A DNA stretch of 43,749 nucleotides from JACZWL01 sp046756445 (lineage in GTDB: Bacteria; Pseudomonadota; Gammaproteobacteria; Steroidobacterales; Woeseiaceae). Shown piece by piece: positions 6,547 through 14,874 of the stretch. The stretch covers positions 1-43,749 of the forward strand of contig JBHHWI010000013.1 of the NCBI GenBank assembly GCA_046756445.1, read 5' to 3'. How positions within the stretch are numbered: the first letter of the stretch is position 1; the number at the start of each line of letters is the position of its first letter. Below the pieces are notes generated by a model. The model made no database searches and was not told where the DNA came from. It saw only the letters and a program-made list of their open reading frames with translations. The position numbers and the translations under genes are program-made.

Positions 6547-8004
6547 CTAATTGACTGGCTCGAATTCGACCTCGGTCGCCAGGAACCGGCCGTTGAGATT
6601 ACCGTCTGCCTGCACAAGGCGTCCGTCCGCAGTCGCAAAGAAATCGGCGCGCGTGATGTTCCTGAACTGGGTATTGGGGTCGGTGTCGATGTCCAGACCC
6701 AGAATCTGAAAACTCGGATCGGCGACGTTGGCCGCAAAACCCTGAATCCTCGATTCGCTTCTGGCATCATCGCGCTCGGCCCTCGTGGCCGCAACGCCGC
6801 CGGTGGCCGATTCCGTGCCACGGATCTCGAGCCAGTCGCCGGAGTTGATGTCGGAGATGGAGAATGAGCGCAATGGATTGTTGCCGGCCTTGTCCTCCAT
6901 CCGCGTATCGATGCTGAGCTCGACCACGATGCCGAGCAAGGTCAACCGATTGTTGGCTGCATCGACGCTGTCGACGACGGCATGAATCTCGAGGTCTCCT
7001 TCATCCTCGAATTCGATCTCGCGCGCCAGTATCCGCCCCTGCGAATCCCGTCTGCCGTGGACTTCGATCCTGACGTTCAGGCCGAGGTCCGCCACCGTTC
7101 CGCGCCGGTACTCCGTCCGGCTGTCTGTCGTTACCGCGAAGTCGGCCACGTCGAAGTCGGTCGATGAGACGAAGCGCGTTATCAGGCCCTCGATTTCGAT
7201 CTCCGTGTCGTTGTCGATCCTGTCGTCGAAGTCATTGCCCTTGAATTCGACCTTATCGGCGATGAGCTCACCGTTCACCCCGAGTTGGCTGCCTTCCGCT
7301 TCCACCAGGTCGCCGTCGGCCGGCTGACCGCTGCCGAAATCCAGCAGCGCGGCCGAACTGTAGTCGACCAGCAGATCGTTGATCATTAAGGTCGCCGCGG
7401 ATGCGTCATGGCCGGATACGATGCCGGTGACCTCGAACACCCCGCCCGGCGCCTTGGGTTCGATTCTGCTGGCAATAATGTTGCCGTTCGAATCGACGTT
7501 GCCGCTGACCTCGACCACATCGCCGACGGCAAGGCCCTCCAGCGAATCCGGCGATATCCTGTCATCGAACGACGTGGCCGCAGTGACGATGACAGTCTGG
7601 CCAAGAACGACCATTGTGTTGTTCGCGAGGTCGATCGACTCGATCGGTCCCTCGACGTTCTCGTCGTATTCGACCCGCTCGGCAGTCCTGCTGCTGCCGC
7701 TGATCGGCCCGCTCACGGCAACGATCTGTCCGACGGTAAGGTCCGCCTCGGTGCCCGCGGCGCCGTCCACGAAAACCTGCGCCTGTGACGTGTCGTACCG
7801 GACACCGTTGACGATGATGCTGCCGAATCCGGAAATCGGGCCGACCGCGATGAACCGGGTGGGGGCGCCGCCCGCGTCGATGCCGGCTATCGGGTCTTGC
7901 GTTCCGCCGTACCCGCCGCCGCCGCACGCGGCGACGATCGCTGCAAACTGCAACGCTGTGGCAAACCTCATTAGGGACTTCTGACGACCAGATCGACCTT
8001 TCAT
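6547..8004 (-). CDS. DUF5666 repeat lipoprotein
   Basis: The protein has 485 aa. ATG at 8004 overlaps the stop of the upstream DUF6502 gene (ATGA), so the two are translationally coupled; an internal Met at residue 12 is a possible alternative. The N-terminus ends in IVAAC followed by a glycine run (GGGG), a lipoprotein signal. The mature part is a string of about six OB-like DUF5666 units with recurring patterns: GFGSIIVNGVRYDTS, (V/I)GQIVAVSG, DLVEAEG, NGxIxAxxIE, and the C-terminal ADGRLVQADGNLNGRFLATE. It is acidic, and no catalytic motif is visible. The family is exported and its function unknown. The pairing with DUF6502 is, as I recall, recurrent in Gammaproteobacteria. Confidence 0.85.
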   Translation of the reverse strand: MKGRSGRQKSLMRFATALQFAAIVAACGGGGYGGTQDPIAGIDAGGAPTRFIAVGPISGFGSIIVNGVRYDTSQAQVFVDGAAGTEADLTVGQIVAVSGPISGSSRTAERVEYDENVEGPIESIDLANNTMVVLGQTVIVTAATSFDDRISPDSLEGLAVGDVVEVSGNVDSNGNIIASRIEPKAPGGVFEVTGIVSGHDASAATLMINDLLVDYSSAALLDFGSGQPADGDLVEAEGSQLGVNGELIADKVEFKGNDFDDRIDNDTEIEIEGLITRFVSSTDFDVADFAVTTDSRTEYRRGTVADLGLNVRIEVHGRRDSQGRILAREIEFEDEGDLEIHAVVDSVDAANNRLTLLGIVVELSIDTRMEDKAGNNPLRSFSISDINSGDWLEIRGTESATGGVAATRAERDDARSESRIQGFAANVADPSFQILGLDIDTDPNTQFRNITRADFFATADGRLVQADGNLNGRFLATEVEFEPVN

Positions 8005-8843
8005 TTTCCTGCTCCGTTGGTTACCGGGCCCTGGATCCAGTACGCACCCAGTCCGAGTCTGATTGTTTCATGATGATTCGATTCACTGTTTGCGACCTCA
8101 TGGTCGCTGAGCCAGGAATCCACCCTCTCGAGGAAGGCCTGGCCTTCCCGGTTTATGAATTCCCGGAAATCGCTGACGCTGTCCGCGGCGATGAGCGCAT
8201 TCGTGGCACGGCGCTCGAACCGCGACACCTCTTCCGGCCGGCGCCACAGGTTGTAATCCACGGTATTTCCCATGTCTTCCAGCACGCTGCCCGAACGCAT
8301 GAGTGTCTCCGTGGTGGCCGGTGTGGTGTGTCCCGGCATGTAGTAACGTGTCTTTGCGGCCAAAAGTCCGTCCTCAGGGCTGTCGATTGCGCCGGCATTC
8401 TTCAGTTCTTTTAGTAACGTGGTGACCGGAATGTCGCCGGCGTAGCGCCGCGCCAGCTCCGCAAACGAAGGACCCGGACCCGACTCGGGCAACCGCAGCG
8501 GACCTCCGGCATCGTCGGTAAAGTCGGCATCCTGGTACCATCCGGACAGCAAGCGCGTTGCGCTGTTCATCCGGCCGAGGACTTCCTGGTCTTCATCGTC
8601 GAGACTCAACCGGACCTTACGGACGTCCCGGCGCGTCATCCCCGTCAGCATCGCGACCCGGGAAACATTGGTCGGCCGGCCATCCACGCCGAACTCATTC
8701 GTTGCGACCGCGATGTAGGTCTTCTTGCACAGTTCACTCAATTCCCTGAAGCTCACGCCGTGACGCAACAGGATTCTCGCCACCGGCCTCAGGAGCCTGG
8801 AGAAAAACGCGTAAATCGCCGATGTCGGTAGCTGTGCCATCAT
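8001..8843 (-). CDS. DUF6502 family protein with HTH-like segment
   Basis: The protein has 280 aa, with tandem ATG codons at 8843 and 8840 and no strong ribosome-binding site. The N-terminal block (FFSRLLRPVARILLRHGVSF, then ELSELCKKTYIAVA) and the segment NVSRVAMLTGMTRRDVRKVR match DUF6502. That segment looks like a winged-helix/HTH recognition unit, so a DNA-binding role is plausible though not shown. No signal peptide is seen. The gene is first in a two-gene operon with the DUF5666 lipoprotein. Its predicted promoter is overlapped by a perfect palindrome (8878-8902), suggesting repression, perhaps by itself. Confidence 0.8.
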   Translation of the reverse strand: MMAQLPTSAIYAFFSRLLRPVARILLRHGVSFRELSELCKKTYIAVATNEFGVDGRPTNVSRVAMLTGMTRRDVRKVRLSLDDEDQEVLGRMNSATRLLSGWYQDADFTDDAGGPLRLPESGPGPSFAELARRYAGDIPVTTLLKELKNAGAIDSPEDGLLAAKTRYYMPGHTTPATTETLMRSGSVLEDMGNTVDYNLWRRPEEVSRFERRATNALIAADSVSDFREFINREGQAFLERVDSWLSDHEVANSESNHHETIRLGLGAYWIQGPVTNGAGK

Positions 8844-8877
8844 TGCTGTGATCGTGCGCTGACCGGGGGTATCCAGT

Positions 8878-8902
8878 TATATGAGACATTTTGTCTCATA
8901 TA
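8878..8902. promoter_or_regulatory. Perfect 25-bp palindrome, candidate operator
   Basis: The arms TATATGAGACA and TGTCTCATATA (11 bp each) flank a 3-bp TTT centre. The palindrome covers the -10 and part of the spacer of a predicted promoter for the DUF6502-DUF5666 operon (see 8888-8916). Its size and symmetry suit a dimeric repressor. Which protein binds is not known; the HTH-like DUF6502 protein is the nearest candidate. Confidence 0.6.
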
Positions 8903-8916
8903 TACGAAAGATGCAA
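8888..8916 (-). promoter_or_regulatory. Putative sigma-70 promoter of the DUF6502-DUF5666 operon
   Basis: On the minus strand TTGCAT (8916-8911) and CAAAAT (8893-8888) are 17 bp apart. The match is moderate. It sits 45-75 bp upstream of the DUF6502 start and under the palindrome. Confidence 0.4.
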
Positions 8917-9005
8917 GCATTACATGGCGAGCCCGGGTGTGGCCGATCATATCGGGCCCAAGCGGCTGATATTGAACGTCAAGACATAAGGTTCCCCCGG
9001 CTCGA

Positions 9006-9033
9006 TTGAACCGGATTTCGGTTCTGGTAGGAT
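9006..9033 (+). promoter_or_regulatory. Putative sigma-70 promoter of the DUF47-pit genes
   Basis: TTGAAC (9006-9011) and TAGGAT (9028-9033) are 16 bp apart, placing the transcription start near 9040. This makes the frame-open TTG at 9006 an unlikely translation start and supports TTG 9066. No Pho box was recognised. Confidence 0.4.
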
Positions 9034-9065
9034 ACCGCGCGACCAACAACAACAAGGAAATCGTC

Positions 9066-9740
9066 TTGGCGAATCTTCTGGCAAACATCTTCGGCTCGTC
9101 TCCGGTCATGCCGCTGGAGAAGCATGTCGACATCGCGTATCGATGCGTCAAGCAGCTGAATGGCTTTTTCAAGGCGGCGACCAAGGGTAACTGGGAAAGG
9201 GCTGCCGGCTACCGTGACGAGATCGAGAGGCTGGAACACGAGGCCGACGATCTGAAAAAGGAAATCCGGATGCATCTGCCGAAGAGCCTGTTCATGCCGG
9301 TGCCTCGCCAGGATCTCCTCGAACTCCTGCTGGTTCAGGACCGGATGGCGAACAGGACAAGAGATGTTTCCGGACTGGTCATGGGCCGGAAAATGCGGAT
9401 TCCCGCGCCGATAACGGAGGACTTTCTGGCATTCGTCAGCCGAAATGTGGATGCGGCAAAGCAGGCGAGAAAAAGCGTCCGGGAACTCGATGAGTTGTTT
9501 ACAACGGGTTTTCGCGGCGCCGAAGCATCACTCGTCGAGGCGCTGGTCGAGGAACTCGATCGAATCGAAACAGAAACGGACGACCTGCAAGCCGGTCTCC
9601 GGGGTTCGTTGTTCGAGATCGAGGACACCCTGGATCCGGTCACTGTCATGTTTCTCTACAAGGTGATCGAGTTGACCGGCGAGATAGCCGACATGGCGGA
9701 GCGCGTCGGCCGTCGCCTGGAGCTGTTGCTCTCCCACTGA
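9066..9740 (+). CDS. DUF47 / PhoU-like phosphate transport accessory protein (TIGR00153 type)
   Basis: The protein has 224 aa from a TTG start at 9066, preceded by AAGGAA. This start gives the family-typical opening MANLLANIFGSSPVMPLEKH and a length close to the usual ~225 aa. The frame stays open to 9006, but that lies in the predicted promoter. The body is all-helical with PhoU-like heptads (YRDEIERLEHEADDLKKEIR, LDRIETETDDLQ, EIADMAERVGRRLELLL). Such proteins usually sit beside PiT transporters, as here (49 bp upstream of pit), and are thought to modulate phosphate uptake from the cytoplasm. Confidence 0.9.
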   Translation: MANLLANIFGSSPVMPLEKHVDIAYRCVKQLNGFFKAATKGNWERAAGYRDEIERLEHEADDLKKEIRMHLPKSLFMPVPRQDLLELLLVQDRMANRTRDVSGLVMGRKMRIPAPITEDFLAFVSRNVDAAKQARKSVRELDELFTTGFRGAEASLVEALVEELDRIETETDDLQAGLRGSLFEIEDTLDPVTVMFLYKVIELTGEIADMAERVGRRLELLLSH

Positions 9741-9789
9741 TCGATGTGGTCCCGAATAAAACGCTGGCCTGAAGACCGGAGGTGACCTG

Positions 9790-11040
9790 ATGGAAGCGGA
9801 AATCGTCTATGTCGCCCTGGCGGCCCTCTTCGGCGTGTTCATGGCCTGGGGAATCGGCGCCAACGATGTAGCAAACGCCATGGCGACGTCGGTCGGTTCG
9901 AAGGCATTGACGATCAAGCAGGCGATTCTCGTCGCAGCCGTTTTCGAATTTCTTGGAGCGGTCCTCGCTGGCGGCGAGGTCACATCGACCATCCGCAAGG
10001 GAATTGTCGACGCGAGTCTGCTCAGCGGCACGCCGGAGCTGCTGGTATACGGCATGTTGGCATCACTCCTTGCTGCCGGGACCTGGCTGCTCGTCGCTTC
10101 CCGTAACGGCTGGCCCGTGTCGACCACTCACTCGATCGTGGGCGCTATCGTCGGCTTTGCGGCCGTCGGCATCGGTGTCGACGCGGTACAGTGGAGCAAG
10201 GTAGGCACGATCGTAATGAGTTGGGTGGTGTCTCCGCTGGTCGCCGGCTTCATCGCATACTTTATTTACATGAGCGTACAGGCGCTGATCCTGAGACACG
10301 AAGATCCGCTTGCCAGAGCAAAAAGGTATGTCCCGGTATATATGTTCATGGCGGCGTTTACCATTACGCTGGTCACCATACTCAAGGGACTGAAACATGT
10401 CGGCCTGGATCTCAGTGCCGCCAATGCCTTTTGGCTTGCAATGCTCGGCGGCACGGTCATCGCGCTGGTGGGCGCGCTCGCAATCCGGCGTATCCAGCCC
10501 GACAAGAAACTCGAAAAACACCAGCACTTCTATACGGTCGAGCGGGTATTCGCCATATTGATGATTGTGACCGCATGCTCGATGGCGTTCGCGCATGGTT
10601 CCAACGACGTGGCGAACGCGATCGGACCGCTCGCTGCAGTCATCAGTGTTGCCCACACGGGTATTGTCGGGGCCAAGACCGCAGTTCCGGTCTGGGTGCT
10701 GGTGCTCGGCGGCGCCGGCATCGTTACCGGACTTGCGACATTCGGGCGGCACGTGATCGCGACGGTCGGGCACAAGATTACCCAGCTCACGCCGAGTCGC
10801 GGCTTTGCCGCGGAGCTGGCGGCCGCGACAACCATCGTTATTGCATCGGGCACGGGCATCCCGATCTCGACGACACACACGCTCGTCGGGGCAGTTCTCG
10901 GCGTGGGTCTCGCACGCGGTATCCAGGCCCTCGATCTTCGTGTCGTTGGCCGTATTTTTGTGTCGTGGGTGGTTACCATTCCGGCTGGCGCTTTCCTGGC
11001 GATTCTGTTCTTCTACGTGTTTAGGGCCACGTTGCCGTAG
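9790..11040 (+). CDS. pit: PiT-family inorganic phosphate transporter
   Basis: The protein has 416 aa, with GGAGGTG about 6 nt before ATG 9790. It carries both PiT signature repeats: GIGANDVANAMATSVGSKAL near the N-terminus and HGSNDVANAIGPLAA in the second half. There are about ten hydrophobic segments and repeated PVSTTHSIVGA / PISTTHTLVGA loops, typical of the internally duplicated family. It is an inner-membrane, proton- or cation-coupled low-affinity phosphate importer. It is likely co-transcribed with the DUF47 gene upstream; the ggt gene follows after only 19 bp. Confidence 0.95.
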   Translation: MEAEIVYVALAALFGVFMAWGIGANDVANAMATSVGSKALTIKQAILVAAVFEFLGAVLAGGEVTSTIRKGIVDASLLSGTPELLVYGMLASLLAAGTWLLVASRNGWPVSTTHSIVGAIVGFAAVGIGVDAVQWSKVGTIVMSWVVSPLVAGFIAYFIYMSVQALILRHEDPLARAKRYVPVYMFMAAFTITLVTILKGLKHVGLDLSAANAFWLAMLGGTVIALVGALAIRRIQPDKKLEKHQHFYTVERVFAILMIVTACSMAFAHGSNDVANAIGPLAAVISVAHTGIVGAKTAVPVWVLVLGGAGIVTGLATFGRHVIATVGHKITQLTPSRGFAAELAAATTIVIASGTGIPISTTHTLVGAVLGVGLARGIQALDLRVVGRIFVSWVVTIPAGAFLAILFFYVFRATLP

Positions 11041-11059
11041 ACAATACCGAACAACTGCG

Positions 11060-12805
11060 ATGAAAAGCATCCGCTTTCTGCTGATGGCATTCGTCATCCT
11101 GCTGCCGTCGCTGAATCATGCCGCCCCGGCCCAGGGCGCCGACGTCATCCGTTACGGCGATGTCCGTCATCCGGTCCACGACCGCGAAGGCATGGTCGTG
11201 TCGTCCAATGTGCTGGCCAGCGAGGCGGGCGCAAGAGTGCTGGCCGACGGCGGCAATGCCGTCGATGCCGCGGTCGCCGTCGGTTTCGCGCTTGCCGTCG
11301 TCCGCCCACGGGCCGGCAACATCGGCGGTGGCGGCTTCATGCTGGTTTATTCGGCTGATAACGGAAAGACTGCGGCAATCGATTACCGCGAGACCGCGCC
11401 GCTCGGGGCATCACGCGACATGTTTCTGGATTCTGACGGCGAGGTGGACAACGAGCGGGCCAGGTTCAGCCATCTCTCGTCGGGTGTGCCGGGCACCGTT
11501 GCCGGCCTGCACCTGGCGCACGAGACCTACGGCAGGCTGCCCTGGAAGCGCCTGCTGGCGCCCGCCATACGGCTGGCAAGGGAAGGCTTCAGGGTCAGCT
11601 ATGACATGTCGAGCGCTTTGACGCGCTCGCGCGACAGGTTGAGCAAAGACGCCTCGTCGCTGGAGTATTTCTTCAAGGAGAACGGCGAGGCCATCGGCCC
11701 CGGCGAGATACTGGTACAGGAAGACCTCGCCTGGTCGCTGACGCAGATCGCAGAGCAGGGACCGGGCGCGTTTTATCGCGGCGAGATCGCGGACAGGATC
11801 ATCATGGAAATGGGCAAGGGCGGCGGCCTCATCGATGCCAGGTCTCTCGCCGCCTATGAACCGGTGGTGAGGGAGCCCGTCCGCGGTACCTACCGCAGCT
11901 ATGACATCGTTTCGATGCCGCCGTCCAGTTCCGGCGGTGTGCACGTCATCCAGATGCTGAACATACTCGAGAATTTTCCGGTCCGCGAGTACGGTGCCGA
12001 GAGCGCCGACAACGTTCATTTGCTTGCCGAGGTCGCCAAGCTCGCCTATGCCGATCGCAGCAAGCACCTCGGTGATCTCGATTTCTACGAAGTTCCCGTC
12101 GATTGGCTGACGAGCAAGGCATATGCAAAGGACCTCGCCGCAGGCATAGACATGCAAAAGGCAAGACCGTCAGCGACGATCGCGCCCGGAATTGCGGCGG
12201 ACGATGAAAGTGTCGACACGACACACTTCTCCGTCGTTGACCGCGACGGCAACACGGTCGCCAACACTTACACGCTCAACCTGTCCTTCGGCTCCGGCAT
12301 GAGTGTCGACGGCGCCGGTTTTCTGCTCAATAATGAAATGGACGATTTTTCATCCAAGCCCGGGCTTCCGAATGCTTTCGGCCTGATTGGCGGGACGGCG
12401 AATTCGATCGAAGCGGGCAAGAGACCGTTGAGCTCCATGACGCCGACGCTGGTGTTCAGGGACGGCGAAGCCGTGCTCGCAACGGGCAGCCCCGGCGGGA
12501 GCAGGATCATCATGGCGGTGCTGCAGATGATCGTGAACGTCATCGATCACGAGATGAACATCGGCGTCGCATCCAGTGCGCCGCGCATGCATCATCAATG
12601 GATGCCCGACGTGCTTCAGCTCGAGTCCGGGTTCAGCCCCGACACGATCCGGGAACTGCGACGCCGCGGCCACGAAATCCGGGGCGCAGGCTTTACCATC
12701 GGCAATGTCCATTCTGTCTCACGCGAAGACAGCTGGTTTCTCGGTGCCGCAGATCCGCGCAGGCCCGGCGGCGGCAGCGCGGGACCGACCACCCTGCGCG
12801 ATTGA
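11060..12805 (+). CDS. ggt: Gamma-glutamyltransferase, periplasmic proenzyme
   Basis: The protein has 581 aa from ATG 11060; the frame is open upstream into pit, but the signal peptide MKSIRFLLMAFVILLPSLNH sets the start. The large-subunit region has the usual GGNAVDAAVA and NIGGGGFMLVY blocks. The autocleavage site precedes T387 in DTTHFSVVDRDGN, the nucleophilic N-terminal Thr of the small subunit, followed by NTYTLNLSFGSGM and later GSPGGSRII. It cleaves or transfers gamma-glutamyl groups (glutathione, gamma-glutamyl amines) in the periplasm. Given the gamma-glutamyl-polyamine genes farther along, a role on gamma-glutamyl amines is conceivable but unproven. The stop abuts the next start directly (TGA-ATG). 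Confidence 0.95.
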   Translation: MKSIRFLLMAFVILLPSLNHAAPAQGADVIRYGDVRHPVHDREGMVVSSNVLASEAGARVLADGGNAVDAAVAVGFALAVVRPRAGNIGGGGFMLVYSADNGKTAAIDYRETAPLGASRDMFLDSDGEVDNERARFSHLSSGVPGTVAGLHLAHETYGRLPWKRLLAPAIRLAREGFRVSYDMSSALTRSRDRLSKDASSLEYFFKENGEAIGPGEILVQEDLAWSLTQIAEQGPGAFYRGEIADRIIMEMGKGGGLIDARSLAAYEPVVREPVRGTYRSYDIVSMPPSSSGGVHVIQMLNILENFPVREYGAESADNVHLLAEVAKLAYADRSKHLGDLDFYEVPVDWLTSKAYAKDLAAGIDMQKARPSATIAPGIAADDESVDTTHFSVVDRDGNTVANTYTLNLSFGSGMSVDGAGFLLNNEMDDFSSKPGLPNAFGLIGGTANSIEAGKRPLSSMTPTLVFRDGEAVLATGSPGGSRIIMAVLQMIVNVIDHEMNIGVASSAPRMHHQWMPDVLQLESGFSPDTIRELRRRGHEIRGAGFTIGNVHSVSREDSWFLGAADPRRPGGGSAGPTTLRD

Positions 12806-13444
12806 ATGCGGCGCTCGATAGCAATTGCCGGCAACATGGGATCGGGCAAGTCCACGCTGGTCGAGTTTCTGGCGCGCACCTATGACGTCCAGCCGTTTTA
12901 CGAGCCGAACGAGGAGAATCCCTACCTGCCCGACTTTTACAAGGACATGAAACGCTGGGCGTTCCGGTCCCAGCTCTATTTCCTGAGCAACAAGTTTCGC
13001 CTGCATCAGGAGCTTGACCGCACTCCGGGCGTCGTGGCCCTGGACCGGACAATTTTCGAGGATGCCGAGATTTTTGCGACCGCGTTACATCAGATGAGAA
13101 AAATCGACAAGCGCGACTGGCAGACTTACTGGGGCTTTTATGAGGCGATTCTCGATGCGATCAAGCCGCCCGACCTGATGATCTATCTGCGCTGCTCGAT
13201 GCGGACGCTGCGCAAGCGGATCAGGTTGCGCGGCCGGGCCATGGAGCAGGATGTGCCGCTTTCGTATCTCAAACGGCTGGATCGGCTGTACGAGCAATGG
13301 ATAGACTCGTATGAGATGAGCGAGGTGCTAGTCCTCGAGACGGACCGGCTGGATTACATCCACGACCTGATTCACAGACTGGACGTCATGAAACGTATCG
13401 AGGCCGTGTTGCCGCCGGAGCTAGGGCGACCCGGATGCCATTGA
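12806..13444 (+). CDS. Deoxynucleoside kinase-like P-loop protein
   Basis: The protein has 212 aa; its ATG follows the ggt stop with no gap, so translation is probably coupled. It has a P-loop GNMGSGKST (residues 9-17), the early FYEPNEENPYLPDFY block, ALDRTIFEDAEIFA (DRS/DRT-type motif), LMIYLRCS and a lid-like RIRLRGRAMEQ. This is the dNK/thymidine-kinase-2-like family, which phosphorylates deoxynucleosides with ATP. Its last 24 bases overlap the end of the opposing MATE gene. The link to ggt is positional only. Confidence 0.85.
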   Translation: MRRSIAIAGNMGSGKSTLVEFLARTYDVQPFYEPNEENPYLPDFYKDMKRWAFRSQLYFLSNKFRLHQELDRTPGVVALDRTIFEDAEIFATALHQMRKIDKRDWQTYWGFYEAILDAIKPPDLMIYLRCSMRTLRKRIRLRGRAMEQDVPLSYLKRLDRLYEQWIDSYEMSEVLVLETDRLDYIHDLIHRLDVMKRIEAVLPPELGRPGCH

Positions 13445-14812
13445 CGCGGCGAGCCCGGCCAGCGACTGTCGAGCGTCATCCAGACGACCGCGGAACCGCC
13501 GGAACATCAGGATGCTCGAGAATATGACGCCGAGCACCAGTCCCCACCAGAGCCCGATCTCACCGTAACCCATCGGAAAGCACAGCAATGAGCCGACGCC
13601 GATTCCGACGGCCCAGTATCCGGACATCGAGATCCACAGGGGCGATCGCGTGTCGCGAAGACCGCGGATCGCGTTGGCGCCAACGATGAGCAGGCCATCG
13701 AACAACAGGAAGAGACCGGCGTACGGCGACAGGCCGACAGCGATGATCAGGACTGCCGCGTTCGCCGGGTCCCGGGTGTCGAGAAAGATCCCGACCAGAA
13801 TTTCCGGGAAAATCCAGAGCAGGGAGGAGGCGATCACTATTGCGACCGCGGCGAGCAAGAATGAAATGTGCGCCGACTGTCGTGCCGCATCGACCGAACG
13901 CAGACCGATACCATAGGCGACCCGCACTTTGACGGCGTCCCCCAGCGCGATCGATGCGCTGAGAGCGAGGTATATGACGCTGTAGACGATTTGCTGGGCA
14001 GCCAGTATGTCGGCGCTGATCATGCCGACCAGCACTGCGGCGACCGTGAACATGGCTCCGTTCAGCATCTGCGTCGCCGTGACCGGCAGGCCGAGCCCGA
14101 AAATCTCTCCGAGAACGTCCCGATCGATGCGCCTGGGGATTATCGATGGCCGATAATCACGAAAATTCGGTGAATGAAGGATGTGGGCTGCAAGGGCGAC
14201 GAACATCATCCAGTTCACTATGGTCGTTCCCCAGCCGGCACCGACGACGCCCAGCGCCGGGAAACCGAACTTGCCGAATACGAGCGTGTAGTTGAGCGCC
14301 AGGTTTACGACGAGCGCGCATAGCGTAATCGTCATGACTGCAGACGACTTCGCGAGCGCCGTGATGTAGTTGCGCAGCACTGCAAACCAGAGCACGGGCA
14401 ACACGCCCCAGGTCAGCGGCCGGGAGTAATCGGTAATCAACCGGATGACGTCGGCATCCTGATCGGTCAATGCCAGTAGCGGCCCCAGATACCAGATGGC
14501 AAGCATGACCGGTATTGCTGCCGTCGATGCGGCAATCATCCCTTGTTCCGCGGCATCGACGACGCCGGCCCTGTTACCCGCACCGAAGTTCTGAGCGGCG
14601 AGAACACCAACGATCGAGATGATGCCCATACCGATGAGCAATAGAACGTAAAACCAGTCACCGGCCAGTCCGACTGCCGCCAGCTCGTTGCTCCCCAGAC
14701 GGCCGACGATGATCATATCCGTGATGACCATGCCCATCTCGGCAACATACGCGGTCATCAGCGGCAAGCTGATCGCAAGAATCGTGCGGGTTTCCTGTTG
14801 GCGCGTGTTCAT
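13421..14812 (-). CDS. MATE-family multidrug/sodium exporter (NorM-like)
   Basis: The protein has 463 aa with about twelve hydrophobic segments in two homologous halves. It opens ETRTILAISLPLMTAYVAEM with the conserved Asp in VITDMIIVGRLGS, then ELAAVGLAGDWFY, NYTLVFGKFGFPALGVVGAG and a second-half LGLPVTATQMLNGAMFT. These fit the MATE family (cation-coupled export of cationic compounds). It is divergent from the MFS gene with a 62-bp gap and overlaps the kinase-like gene tail to tail by 24 bp. Confidence 0.92.
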   Translation of the reverse strand: MNTRQQETRTILAISLPLMTAYVAEMGMVITDMIIVGRLGSNELAAVGLAGDWFYVLLLIGMGIISIVGVLAAQNFGAGNRAGVVDAAEQGMIAASTAAIPVMLAIWYLGPLLALTDQDADVIRLITDYSRPLTWGVLPVLWFAVLRNYITALAKSSAVMTITLCALVVNLALNYTLVFGKFGFPALGVVGAGWGTTIVNWMMFVALAAHILHSPNFRDYRPSIIPRRIDRDVLGEIFGLGLPVTATQMLNGAMFTVAAVLVGMISADILAAQQIVYSVIYLALSASIALGDAVKVRVAYGIGLRSVDAARQSAHISFLLAAVAIVIASSLLWIFPEILVGIFLDTRDPANAAVLIIAVGLSPYAGLFLLFDGLLIVGANAIRGLRDTRSPLWISMSGYWAVGIGVGSLLCFPMGYGEIGLWWGLVLGVIFSSILMFRRFRGRLDDARQSLAGLAASMASGSP

Positions 14813-14874
14813 TATCTGCTATCGTACCGCCCGCAAGAACATAACGAACGTCTTTCTCAGGATATGGAACACCC

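Noticed and set aside
10805..11059. N-terminal extension of the ggt frame
   Set aside because: It overlaps the 3' end of pit and precedes the signal peptide at 11060; chance open frame.
10063..11097. 344-codon open frame on the minus strand
   Set aside because: It is antisense to the PiT gene, is His/Arg/Asp-rich and low in hydrophobics, and has no motif.
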